From an uncultured Oscillospiraceae bacterium (GTDB lineage Bacteria; Bacillota; Clostridia; Oscillospirales; Oscillospiraceae), in assembly GCA_947626585.1 (NCBI GenBank), contig CANQSU010000005.1:1-37044 (forward strand): 37,044 nt of DNA, written 5' to 3'. Positions 7,760 to 15,450 of this stretch are shown one piece after another. The notes under the pieces were generated by a model, which had not been told where the DNA came from, did no database searches, and worked only from the letters and a program-made list of their open reading frames with translations. A program made the position numbers and the translations under genes. The number at the start of each line of letters is the position of its first letter. Positions within the stretch are counted from its first letter, which is position 1.

Positions 7760-10498
7760 ATCGGTAAACAACAGGTTTGCCAGCGATTTATATTCAAAAT
7801 ACATAGCGGGCGGCTCCGCAAGGCAAAATGGAAGCTGACGCTGCCGCTGCCGGAGGCGCGGAGGAATGACGAACTGATCGCCATTGCGGACAGCCAGGTG
7901 CTCCGGTGGATTGACGAGCTGAACGGCTTGCAGGACGCGGACGACAAGGCCCGGGAAATTCAGCGCCAGATTCGGCTGACCCGGAAGGGCGAGAACACGC
8001 TGGAGAACCGCAAGCTCATGCGGAAGCTCTACGCCATGCTGGACGAGGTGCAGTTCAAGCCGGACTATTTATGCCTGGTGATCGACAGACCGTCGGACTA
8101 CCGGCGGGCGTGCAAGGGTTTCTCCATCAACGGGGTGCGTTACAAGCGGCTCCTGGGAACCAATGGCGGGATCAAAGCCAGCACCATCGTGTTCGTCAGC
8201 GACCGGTTGTGCGGCGAGCTGCGGAGGCGTATTGAAAACGGACGGGATCAAAACAAGCCCATGGTCGCGGCAAAGCTGGAGGCGTACAAGGCGCTGTCCT
8301 GCAGCGCCTCCACGCCGGTATCCATGCCAAAGGGAATCCTGATCGTGCCGGACTGCGAGACCACCTTCCGGTCCGACATCATTCACCTGACAGACGAGAA
8401 CGGCGGGGAGCCCACCATGGAGGAGCGGAGCGATCAGGAAGTCATGTTGGATGCCTCCGACGGCTTCGGACTGATGCTGCCGGCCCTTGCCCAGAGATGG
8501 AGCGAGGAGCTGAGGCTGGGCTACTGCATGAGCGGCGGCAATACCAGGTTTGCCTATGAAAAGGGTATGGTCTTCCAGTTCGACTTCCTGGAGTTTGTGG
8601 ATCAGGTGGCCGGTGAGCAATATCTGGTCAAGGACGCCTGGGGAGACGAAAAGGATATCCGTGATGTAGAGCTGATCCTGACGACCTCCATGGTAAAGCT
8701 GTGGGACAGCTACGATAGCTGCGAGGACTACGTTCAGAAGTCCGTGGAAAACGGGTATTCCTTCTGCATTACCAAGACCTGCCCGGAGGAGCTGGAAAAT
8801 GAGCGGAATCTGAACTACCAATTCATACAGAGCTACGGACTGTCCGACGAGGATATTGAAGCACTGATCGCCCCCACCATGGCGGAATTTAAGGATGTAC
8901 TGTCCGACGACCCCATGAAGACGGTGCTGTTCTTTCGCGGAAAGGGGTTGACGCCGGAGAACGCCGCCAGGTCTGAGCCGGATATCGCCAAGGCCATGAT
9001 GATCGACAGGCGGGTATTGAACGATCCCTTTGTCCAGGCGGAAATCTACGACACGCTGCGGAACCGCATCGACGAGGCGAAGGTGGGCGTTCTGCGGGTT
9101 CACGGGAATTACTCCATCGCCTCCGGCGACCCCTATGCCCTGTGCCAGAGCATCTGGGGGCTGCCGGTAACGGGGCTGCTCCGGGCCGGGGAAATCTACA
9201 ACCGGTACTGGGCAGAGAATGGCGCGGAGCGACTGGTCTGCTTCCGCGCGCCCATGACGTGCAGCAATAACATCCGGGCAGTCGATCCGGTGCGGCGGGA
9301 GGATGCGGCGCATTGGTATCAATATATGAGGACCTGCACGGTGTTTAACGCTTGGGACACGGCGGCGTCCGCGCTCAACGGGATGGATTTTGATGGGGAC
9401 ATAGTTATGTTAACCGACAATCCGGTTCTGGTGAGCAGAATGAAGCCGCTTCCGGCGCTGATGTGCGTGCAGCGGAAAGCGGAGAAGCGGATTCCCACCG
9501 AGGCGGATTTCGTCAAATCCAACATGGAGAGCTTCGGAAACGACATCGGCCGGACCACAAATTGGATCACCTCCATGTTTGAGGTGCAGGCACGGTTCAG
9601 TCCTGACAGCAAGGAATACAAGGAGCTTTCGTACCGGATTCGGTGCGGCCAGCTGTACCAGCAGAACGCGATAGATAAGGCAAAAGGAATTATCGCGAAG
9701 CCAATGCCGCGATCCTGGCACGACCGGCACAGCGCCAACGAGATCGATGATGAGGAGCGGCGGCAGTTCTATCTGCGCATTGTAGCGGACAGAAAGCCGT
9801 ACTTCATGATCTACATATATCCGGAGCTGCGGAAGCGGTTCAACCAGTACCAAAAGAATACCAACAAGAAAGCGCTGCGGGAATTCGGAAAGACCGTCAC
9901 GGAGCTTCTGGAAGAGGGAAGCGGCGCCGGAGAAAAGGAGCGGAGCTTCCTGGATTACTACCGGCGGAAGATGCTGGTTGGGACCGGACCCTGCGTCATG
10001 AACCGCATTTGCGGGAGGTTCGAGCAGGAGTTTGACGGCTACCGGGGTAGGCGGAGAGGGCAGGGCGGATTTGACTACCGCATATTAAAAAGCGGGCGAG
10101 ACTACGGCCAAGCCCAGTACCGGACGGTAAAGCGGCTCTACGGAGAGTACATCAAGCGGATTCAAAGCTACAAGGTGCTTTCCAGCTACACCCGGGTGGA
10201 CAAGCAGGAGGCGTCCACAGAGCTGAGCGCCATGGAAGAAGACCTGATGCGGGAATGCGACAAGGTCTGCCCTAACCGGGAGACATTGTGCGACATCCTG
10301 CTGGACTTGTGCTACCAAAGAAGCTACACCAAGCGATTCGTCTGGCGGGTGTGCGGCGAAGAGATCATCCGCAATCTGCTGCGCCGCAGCGGCGGGCGGA
10401 TGGAGGTACCCTGCATGGACCCGGGTGGGGAGATCGCATACGGCGGAATGCGGTTTACGGTGAAGGAAGGGCAGGTGGAGGAAGAACTTTGGCAATAG
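7760..10498 (+). CDS. two-barrel RNA polymerase, YonO/QDE-1-like
   Basis: A ~910-residue protein. The key signature is LNGMDFDGDIVML (DFDGD at 9386-9400), the metal-binding loop of the second double-psi beta-barrel in cellular RNAP beta-prime, phage YonO and eukaryotic RDR/QDE-1 enzymes. It is preceded by an RAPM...NIR..D segment matching the RxP...DIR..E element before DLDGD in RDRs. It would be expected to transcribe phage genes. Start: no ATG/GTG/TTG occurs in this frame before GTG 7898, yet the frame is open from 7742 and the extra 46 residues look coding. A GGGAGGGG ribosome binding site lies 6 nt before ATC 7760, which I take as a probable non-standard start; the GTG at 7898 has no such site. 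Ends in TAG, overlapping the next gene. Confidence 0.75.
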   Translation: MGKQQVCQRFIFKIHSGRLRKAKWKLTLPLPEARRNDELIAIADSQVLRWIDELNGLQDADDKAREIQRQIRLTRKGENTLENRKLMRKLYAMLDEVQFKPDYLCLVIDRPSDYRRACKGFSINGVRYKRLLGTNGGIKASTIVFVSDRLCGELRRRIENGRDQNKPMVAAKLEAYKALSCSASTPVSMPKGILIVPDCETTFRSDIIHLTDENGGEPTMEERSDQEVMLDASDGFGLMLPALAQRWSEELRLGYCMSGGNTRFAYEKGMVFQFDFLEFVDQVAGEQYLVKDAWGDEKDIRDVELILTTSMVKLWDSYDSCEDYVQKSVENGYSFCITKTCPEELENERNLNYQFIQSYGLSDEDIEALIAPTMAEFKDVLSDDPMKTVLFFRGKGLTPENAARSEPDIAKAMMIDRRVLNDPFVQAEIYDTLRNRIDEAKVGVLRVHGNYSIASGDPYALCQSIWGLPVTGLLRAGEIYNRYWAENGAERLVCFRAPMTCSNNIRAVDPVRREDAAHWYQYMRTCTVFNAWDTAASALNGMDFDGDIVMLTDNPVLVSRMKPLPALMCVQRKAEKRIPTEADFVKSNMESFGNDIGRTTNWITSMFEVQARFSPDSKEYKELSYRIRCGQLYQQNAIDKAKGIIAKPMPRSWHDRHSANEIDDEERRQFYLRIVADRKPYFMIYIYPELRKRFNQYQKNTNKKALREFGKTVTELLEEGSGAGEKERSFLDYYRRKMLVGTGPCVMNRICGRFEQEFDGYRGRRRGQGGFDYRILKSGRDYGQAQYRTVKRLYGEYIKRIQSYKVLSSYTRVDKQEASTELSAMEEDLMRECDKVCPNRETLCDILLDLCYQRSYTKRFVWRVCGEEIIRNLLRRSGGRMEVPCMDPGGEIAYGGMRFTVKEGQVEEELWQ

Positions 10499-11262
10499 AA
10501 CTGCAGGAGACCCAATGGGCGGAGCAGATGATCCGTTCCCACAGCATGGGCAAGAAGCCGTCGGAGACGCTGCGGCGAGTGGCCCGATATTACATAGACC
10601 TGGGATGCAGCACAGGCGAGACCAGGAAGAAGCTGGAGGACTTTATTCAACAGTGCGAGCCTGGGGCGTCCATCCCCAAATGGGACCGGATGCTGACCTT
10701 CGCGGTGAAGCGGGCGGAGAAGAACACTGCCATCAACATTGACCGGATCGTTATTACGGACCGGGAGATGGCGCGGATCGACGCCCTGGATGGGACCCAG
10801 CTCCGGCGTTTGGCATTCACGCTGGTATGCCTGGCCAAGTACCGCCAGGAGGTCAGCAAGGATTTCGACGGATGGGTGAGTACCCCAGACAGCGCCATCA
10901 TGGCTATGGCCAACGTGAATACCTCCATCCGGCGGCAGAGCCAGCTATATCGGGCGCTGCGGGAGCAGGGGATGATCCAATTCTCCCGGCGGGTGGATAA
11001 CATTAATGTACGGGTGCTGTTCATGGAGGAAGGGGAGCCGGCCCTGAGCGTCTCCGACTTCCGGAATCTGGGCTACCAGTACCAGAAGTTCAAAGGCGGG
11101 CCGTACTTCGGCTGCGAGGCCTGCGGACTGGTGACGCGGATGCGGAACCCGGACAACAAACGGCGGCAGAAATACTGCCCGGACTGCGCCCAGAAAATAC
11201 GGATGCAACAGAATATTGACGCTGTGATGCGGCATCGTGGAAGCGGAAATTTTGCGTGTTAA
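10489..11262 (+). CDS. zinc-ribbon hypothetical protein downstream of the RNA polymerase
   Basis: 257 residues from TTG 10489, behind GGAGG with about 8-nt spacing and overlapping the RNA polymerase stop by 10 nt. The longer open frame upstream is discarded. Mostly helical; a basic helix-rich central part, then a C-terminal zinc ribbon (C-x2-C and C-x2-C, in YFGCEACG and YCPDC). Conserved placement directly after the polymerase suggests a transcription accessory or DNA-binding role; this is inference. Confidence 0.65.
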   Translation: MAIELQETQWAEQMIRSHSMGKKPSETLRRVARYYIDLGCSTGETRKKLEDFIQQCEPGASIPKWDRMLTFAVKRAEKNTAINIDRIVITDREMARIDALDGTQLRRLAFTLVCLAKYRQEVSKDFDGWVSTPDSAIMAMANVNTSIRRQSQLYRALREQGMIQFSRRVDNINVRVLFMEEGEPALSVSDFRNLGYQYQKFKGGPYFGCEACGLVTRMRNPDNKRRQKYCPDCAQKIRMQQNIDAVMRHRGSGNFAC

Positions 11263-11416
11263 GCAATTAAGAATCCTGAAACTCCTTGTCTTACAGGGAG
11301 TTTCGGGGTGTTTGATGAAAAACATGCATGGTAGGAATATAAGCGCGTTTCAAATGCGCGTTTTATGGCGAGACCGGCCAGCCTGCCAAATACATCATAA
11401 AAGGAATGAACGGAAT
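11263..11416 (+). promoter_or_regulatory. intergenic region with three hairpins
   Basis: One of the few real gaps in the gene-dense left half. It contains GAAACTCC / GGGAGTTTC (about 11278-11305), GCGC / GCGC followed by GTTTT (about 11343-11364), and TGGC...GCCA (about 11366-11388). The first two could be terminators, and the tandem arrangement could also be a leader element for the next operon. I see no convincing promoter boxes and do not recognise a riboswitch class. Confidence 0.4.
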
Positions 11417-11608
11417 TTGGTCGAGATCAATAAGCAAGAACGGGAGATTATCGCGAACCGGTGCCCGGGCGTCCACATCGTCCGCACCATGAAGCAGCGA
11501 TCCAAGCGGCATCACTACTACTGCGAGGAAGCCAAGAGGGCCATGCGGGTCTTAGAGCGGCTGCGCCGGGGCGAGGACGCCCAGAACGGGGGCGGCCAAT
11601 GGAGCTGA
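11417..11608 (+). CDS. small basic hypothetical protein
   Basis: 63 residues if started at TTG 11417, where the sequence takes on the pattern of a common small Bacillota phage protein (NKxEx...hydrophobic...R-x-basic-HHYY...L). Highly basic, single helix-rich domain. Start is uncertain: the ribosome binding site (AAAGGA at 11400-11405) is somewhat far. Overlaps the phosphoesterase gene by 10 nt. Confidence 0.55.
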   Translation: MVEINKQEREIIANRCPGVHIVRTMKQRSKRHHYYCEEAKRAMRVLERLRRGEDAQNGGGQWS

Positions 11609-12810
11609 CCCAGCGGGAGGGAGAGAGCCGCGCCCAATACCACAAGCGGCTGATATACGGGAAGCTGGTGGACAAGACCCTGGCCGACGTGGATTATTCT
11701 GAGCTTTCGGAATACATCTACGGCCAGAGCTACTCCAGCGACGTGGCCCGCAGAATGATGTACGGAAGCAAATACACCCTATCCCTCCAGGATGAGGAGC
11801 GGACCGGAGAGATCCAGGATCAGGAGATCCTTTCCGCCCTGGACCAGCAGCTGATCGAGCTGCGGAAGGAACGTCAACGGTTCTTTGACCAGCGCAGCGC
11901 CTTCAACAAGGTGGTACGGGAACAGGCCAGACAGGAGGAACTGCGGGATCTGCTGATGGATGCTGTCCGAAGGGGCGGCGACTTGCCGACATTGCAGAAC
12001 GTGCCCGCGTGCGTTGCACCCTCCGACAACGATTTGCTGATCAGTCTCAGCGACATCCACTATGGGATCGAGGTCCACAACGCCTGGAATCGGTACAGCC
12101 CGGAGATCTGCGCAAAGATGATGTCCGGATACTTAGAACGGATCTTGGAGATCGCCAAGACCCACGGCAGCGAAAACTGCGTAGTGTTCAACAACGGAGA
12201 CAGCATCTCCGGGAACATCCATATGACTGTCCAGCTTGCCAACAAGGAGAACGCGGTGAATCAGGTGAAGGGCGTCTCCGAACTGATCGCCGAGTTTCTG
12301 GCGGAGCTCAGCAGGAATTTTAACTGCGTGCGCTACGTCAGCGCCGCCGGGAATCACAGCCGCCTGAACACCAAGGAGAACTCTCCCATCGACGAGCGGC
12401 TGGACGACCTGATCGAATGGTACCTACAGGCCCGGCTCCAGGACTTCCAGAACATCCACATTGAGACGGAAGCTCGGATCGACCCGACCATGGCGCTGTT
12501 CGACATCCGGGGCAAGACCTACCTGGGCGTTCACGGGGATCTGGAGAAGAACGCGGCCCACATCGCGGCGCTGCAAAAGATGGCCGGGCGGCCTATCTAT
12601 GCCATCCTCACCGGACACTTCCATCACAATATGACGGACCAGGTACAAAATACCAAGGTGCTGATGACCGGCAGCTTCCTTGGGATGGACGACTTCTGCG
12701 TACAGAAGCGCATCGTCGGGAACGCGGAACAGATGGTGAGCGTGTGCGACCGGAACGGGGTGCTGTGCCACTACGACATTCCGTTGGCGCAATACGCCTA
12801 TACGACTTAA
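11599..12810 (+). CDS. calcineurin-like metallophosphoesterase
   Basis: 403 residues from ATG 11599. All hallmarks of the two-metal phosphoesterase fold are present: SDIHYG (D152, H154), FNNGDS (N199, D201), AGNHS (N252, H253), VHGD (H312) and TGHFHH (H340, H342). By family it hydrolyses phosphomonoesters or diesters; phage members include nucleases and nucleotidases. A ~130-residue charged helical N-terminal extension precedes the catalytic domain and may be a coiled coil or DNA-binding part. Last coding gene before the tRNA block. Confidence 0.88.
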   Translation: MELTQREGESRAQYHKRLIYGKLVDKTLADVDYSELSEYIYGQSYSSDVARRMMYGSKYTLSLQDEERTGEIQDQEILSALDQQLIELRKERQRFFDQRSAFNKVVREQARQEELRDLLMDAVRRGGDLPTLQNVPACVAPSDNDLLISLSDIHYGIEVHNAWNRYSPEICAKMMSGYLERILEIAKTHGSENCVVFNNGDSISGNIHMTVQLANKENAVNQVKGVSELIAEFLAELSRNFNCVRYVSAAGNHSRLNTKENSPIDERLDDLIEWYLQARLQDFQNIHIETEARIDPTMALFDIRGKTYLGVHGDLEKNAAHIAALQKMAGRPIYAILTGHFHHNMTDQVQNTKVLMTGSFLGMDDFCVQKRIVGNAEQMVSVCDRNGVLCHYDIPLAQYAYTT

Positions 12811-12818
12811 ACAAAAAA

Positions 12819-12916
12819 GTGCGGTGGCGGAATAAGACGCACCGGGGAAAGCGGCTATCCCATTGTACAACGGCTACCAAGTCCGGGTAGTGCAGAGTGA
12901 AATTCTCTGTCCGCAC
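12819..12916 (+). ncRNA. tRNA-like element, possibly a degenerate class II tRNA
   Basis: Ends pair GTGCGG with CCGCAC. The 5' part has a Leu-like D region (GCG...CGC, but no GG in the loop). The 3' part has a perfect CAGAG/CTCTG T-stem with loop TGAAATT instead of TTCRANY. Between lies a CTACC / GGTAG 5-bp arm with a 7-nt loop. 98 nt in all. I cannot assign an anticodon safely. Confidence 0.3.
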
Positions 12917-12925
12917 GCTTAACAA

Positions 12926-12996
12926 ACTCTCATAGCATAAGTGGTTAGTGCCGGCCAGAAAGGCTGAGTGTGTAGGTTCGAGCCCTGCTGAGAGTA
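12926..12996 (+). tRNA. tRNA with shortened anticodon arm, possibly Phe (GAA)
   Basis: Perfect 7-bp acceptor (ACTCTCA / TGAGAGT), 4-bp D-stem with loop AAGTGGTTA, T-stem GTAGG / CCTGC with canonical loop TTCGAGC. The anticodon arm has only 4 bp (CGGC / GCTG) around loop CAGAAAG, giving GAA at 34-36 but A at position 33. No CCA encoded. 71 nt. Identity is uncertain. Confidence 0.5.
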
Positions 12997-13504
12997 AATG
13001 TTGGGGGACGCCCCATCCGTGAGAGCCGGACGTGTTGTCGAAAGCTGGTCGTTGACCGGCCTGGGAGCCTAACGCCGAACGATAGGCGGCGAATGGTGTG
13101 CGGTGGTGGAAGATAGACGCGAGAGGAACTTGGCGACGAGCTCAGACTAAAAGTGCTACCACCCTGCTGGCCACAGGGCTGATGCCCCAACCGTAGTTGA
13201 GCCGTGCGTGGGAGAGAGGCCCACGCCCGCACACTTTAACCAACGAGGGTAGAAAGGCTCCTACCGCTCCCGAAAGGGAACCTGAGATGCGGGACACGCC
13301 GCCCCGCCGTTGGGATATGCTTTTGATCGGCGCACGAGCCGAGAAAAGGCACCACGCACGCCAGCAATGCGGCGACATGACGCATCCACTGTCCATATGA
13401 ACTGCGCAGATATTTGTATAGACAGTGCAGGGCCGACGGGGGCAGGACCCGTATGGCGTGAGCCGGATGGTAAAAGGCTGACAGCCCGGAAAGACGGGCA
13501 GCAT
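12997..13504 (+). ncRNA. highly structured non-coding block, tRNA-like pieces
   Basis: 508 bases without a coding frame but dense in hairpins: GGGG/CCCC with tetraloop (about 13003-13014), GCTGGTC/GACCGGC (about 13043-13059), CGTGGG/CCCACG, TCCC-GAAA-GGGA, GCTTTT..GCCGA-type long hairpin at 13319-13350 and GCCCG/CGGGC (about 13484-13499). A 74-nt piece (13240-13313) has acceptor-like CCAACG/CGTTGG ends and a D-like arm. A 103-nt piece (13358-13460) has ACGCCA/TGGCGT ends and a T-like arm ACGGG/CCCGT with loop GGCAGGA, close to the GGCGGGA loop of the neighbouring Ile tRNA. Candidates: unusual tRNAs or a large ornate phage RNA of the GOLLD/ROOL kind. Confidence 0.35.
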
Positions 13505-13578
13505 AGTCGAATAGCTCAACAGCAGAGCGCACGACTTATATTCGTGTGATGATGGGGCGGGACCATCTTCGACTACCA
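13505..13578 (+). tRNA. tRNA-Ile (UAU), non-canonical elbow
   Basis: All four stems pair perfectly: acceptor AGTCGAA / TTCGACT, D GCTC / GAGC, anticodon CACGA / TCGTG, T GATGG / CCATC. Anticodon loop CTTATAT gives UAU, reading AUA. CCA is encoded (ACCA at 13575-13578). The D-loop AACAGCA lacks GG and the T-loop is GGCGGGA instead of TTCRANY, so the usual elbow contacts (18-55, 19-56, 54-58) cannot form. Confidence 0.75.
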
Positions 13579-13612
13579 AAGCGCAAGCGGGCGAGGAAGC
13601 GCGAGAAGTTAA

Positions 13613-13659
13613 GTACATGGAGCTGTGCGCACAGCGACGGCCATTTAAGCCGGATGTAC
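13613..13659 (+). ncRNA. 47-nt tRNA-like hairpin cluster (Lys-like, no T arm)
   Basis: GTACAT pairs with ATGTAC; inside are GCTG/CAGC and CGGC/GCCG arms, the latter with loop CATTTAA (UUU at anticodon positions, A33). There is no T arm. Could be a tRNA remnant, a truncated tRNA or chance. Confidence 0.2.
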
Positions 13660-13696
13660 CATGTGGGCTGACGACAAGACGCAGCGCGGCGCATAT

Positions 13697-13771
13697 GCTG
13701 AGATCGTTTTAATGGCAGGACAGCGCCCCCGTAAGGCGACGGTCAAGGTTCGATTCCTTGTCTCAACTCCA
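13697..13771 (+). tRNA. tRNA-Thr (CGU)
   Basis: Acceptor GCTGAGA / TCTCAAC (one C-A mismatch), D-loop TAATGGCA with GG, anticodon stem with loop CCCGTAA (CGU), canonical T-loop TTCGATT, encoded CCA (TCCA). Position 33 is C rather than the near-universal U. Confidence 0.82.
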
Positions 13772-13778
13772 TAAAAAT

Positions 13779-13852
13779 GCTGGTATGGCTCGAAGGACGA
13801 GCGGATGCCCTGTAAGCATCTGGCGTTGGTTCAATTCCAACTACCAGCTCCA
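13779..13852 (+). tRNA. tRNA-Thr (UGU)
   Basis: Perfect stems: GCTGGTA / TACCAGC, GCTC / GAGC, GATGC / GCATC, GTTGG / CCAAC. D-loop GAAGGAC has GG, T-loop TTCAATT is canonical, anticodon loop CCTGTAA gives UGU, CCA encoded (TCCA). Position 33 is C. Confidence 0.87.
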
Positions 13853-13866
13853 AAGAAAGGCAGAAA

Positions 13867-13894
13867 GGCACGGCTTTGAAAGACAAGCCGTGCC
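13867..13894 (+). terminator. 10-bp hairpin after the tRNA block
   Basis: GGCACGGCTT / AAGCCGTGCC with an 8-nt loop, 14 bases after the last tRNA. No long T-run follows, so it may be a processing or partial termination signal. It separates the tRNAs from the recombinase. Confidence 0.55.
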
Positions 13895-13933
13895 GATTGC
13901 TATATTCGGAAAAAAGAAAGGAGGCGGCCGCCC

Positions 13934-14959
13934 GTGGCACGAAAGACGAAGATGAACAACATCACGACCCCGGAGCTTCTCGGGCGGGTCGATCCGAGAA
14001 ATAAGGAACTGCTGGCGGACTTCCTGGATTACCTGAGATCGATCCAGCGAAGCGAGACCACCATTGCGGGCTACAAGAACGACATCGAAATCGCCTGGGT
14101 GTGGTGCCTGCTGTACAACAACAATGCCTTCTATGTGGGCTGGACAAAGAGGCAGATCGTAAAGTACCAGAACTGGCTGCTGAACGAGAACGGGAACAGC
14201 CCTGCCAGGGTGAAACGGTTGAAGGCGTCGCTGTCCAGTCTGGGCAATTATATTGAAAGCGTGCTGGACGACGAGTACCCGGACTACAGGAACATCATCA
14301 ACAAGGTGGAAAGCCCGGTCAATCAGCCGGTGCGGGAAAAGACGGTATTCACTGACGAGCAAATCGGCGGTCTGCTGGACGAGCTGACGGAGCAGAAAGA
14401 ATACGACAAGGCGTGCGCCCTGGCGCTGGCGCTGTACTCCGGCCGGCGGAAGTCCGAGCTGCTGCGGTTCCGGGTGAGCGATTTTACAGACGACAAGCTG
14501 GTGTGCGGCGGAAGCCTGTATAAGACCGGAAAAATCCGCACCAAGGGTCGGGGCGCCAACGGCAAACAGTTGGAGTGCTTCTGCCTGGCCAAACAGTTCA
14601 AGCCCTATCTGGACCGGTGGCTCCGGGAACGGGAAGAGAAGGAGGTCGAAAGCGAATGGCTGTTCCCTTCCCGGGAGGATAGGACGCGGCCTATGGCGGT
14701 GTCCACCCTGAACAGTTGGGCCAAGCGATTCAGCGACATGCTCAACGCCGACTTCTACTGGCACGCCATGCGGCACATGACAGTGACCAATTTCATCCGA
14801 GCCGGGATTCCGGACACGGTGATCCAGCAGTATATCGGCTGGTCCGACATCTCCATGGTGCCGGTGTACTCCGACATTCCGGCGGATGAGCAGCTTGGAA
14901 TGTACTTCACGGAGGACGGTATCGTGAAGCCGGAGCAGAAGGGGCTGACCGGGATTTGA
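13934..14959 (+). CDS. int: tyrosine recombinase (integrase)
   Basis: 341 residues from GTG 13934 behind GGAGG at about 13920. Residues ~25-115 form the SAM-like core-binding domain; ~135-320 the catalytic domain. Catalytic set visible: Arg in SGRRKSEL (171/172), Lys in the beta-hairpin KTGKIRTKGRG (~197-204), H277-x2-R280 in WHAMRH, Trp303 in GWSD, and nucleophile Tyr312 in PVYSD. It would integrate and excise the genome or resolve multimers; that the phage is temperate is plausible but no repressor or att repeat is seen in this window. Lies next to tRNA-Thr genes, a common arrangement for attP. Confidence 0.88.
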   Translation: MARKTKMNNITTPELLGRVDPRNKELLADFLDYLRSIQRSETTIAGYKNDIEIAWVWCLLYNNNAFYVGWTKRQIVKYQNWLLNENGNSPARVKRLKASLSSLGNYIESVLDDEYPDYRNIINKVESPVNQPVREKTVFTDEQIGGLLDELTEQKEYDKACALALALYSGRRKSELLRFRVSDFTDDKLVCGGSLYKTGKIRTKGRGANGKQLECFCLAKQFKPYLDRWLREREEKEVESEWLFPSREDRTRPMAVSTLNSWAKRFSDMLNADFYWHAMRHMTVTNFIRAGIPDTVIQQYIGWSDISMVPVYSDIPADEQLGMYFTEDGIVKPEQKGLTGI

Positions 14960-14983
14960 CAGAAAGGAATACAAGGAGGGGAC

Positions 14984-15436
14984 ATGAACAAACGAGGACT
15001 GGTACGGACCGCCTGTGAGCGGCTTCGGCAAAACAACATCCGAAAACCTATTTTGATTCCGAAACAGGTTTTTTACATATCGGACGATGAGGGCAACACC
15101 AAGACCTTCACCATCCGCAAGACGGATAAAACCGCCATCTACACCGTGGAAGATGTGGAAGCGATTCTGGATGCGGTACTGGATGTGGTCCAGGACAATC
15201 TGCGGCGGGGAGAGGAGACGGCCATTTTTGGTTTCGGCTCTCTGGGGCTGCACTATTGGAAGCCACGAGCGACCAAGCTGACCCACAACGGCGAGAATAT
15301 GTACATGGAGGGTCGTTTTATCCCCAAGTTCAGCTCTGGCAACAACTTGAGAATGTGCGCCAAGGTTTACGAGCTGTCCCTGGGCGACCGGCTCCCGGAG
15401 GAGACGGACATTGCCCAGGATAACGCCGACGAATAA
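14984..15436 (+). CDS. HU/IHF-family DNA-binding protein
   Basis: 150 residues. The core follows the HU pattern: VEDVEAILDAVLDVV helix, L-R-R-G-E hinge, IFGFGSLG strand turn, then basic beta arm residues and FxPKFSSGNNLRM before the C-terminal helix. The N-terminal ~50 residues are an extension not found in minimal HU (~90 residues). Likely bends DNA for recombination (it follows the integrase) or packaging (it precedes the terminase genes). ATG 14984 follows AAGGAGGGG. Confidence 0.82.
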   Translation: MNKRGLVRTACERLRQNNIRKPILIPKQVFYISDDEGNTKTFTIRKTDKTAIYTVEDVEAILDAVLDVVQDNLRRGEETAIFGFGSLGLHYWKPRATKLTHNGENMYMEGRFIPKFSSGNNLRMCAKVYELSLGDRLPEETDIAQDNADE

Positions 15437-15450
15437 GGAGGCGGCGGCCT

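Noticed and set aside
8069..9322. 417-codon minus-strand open frame over the RNA polymerase
   Set aside because: Shadow of a well-supported plus-strand gene; no motif and no spacing logic.
13240..13313. A further 74-nt tRNA
   Set aside because: Ends and a D-like arm pair, but anticodon arm and T arm need mismatches; kept only as part of the structured block.
13853..13933. attP site at the 3' end of tRNA-Thr
   Set aside because: Position is suggestive but no duplicated core sequence is visible in the window, so it is not listed as a feature.
13841..15286. 481-codon minus-strand open frame over the recombinase and HU genes
   Set aside because: Antisense to two clearly recognisable proteins.
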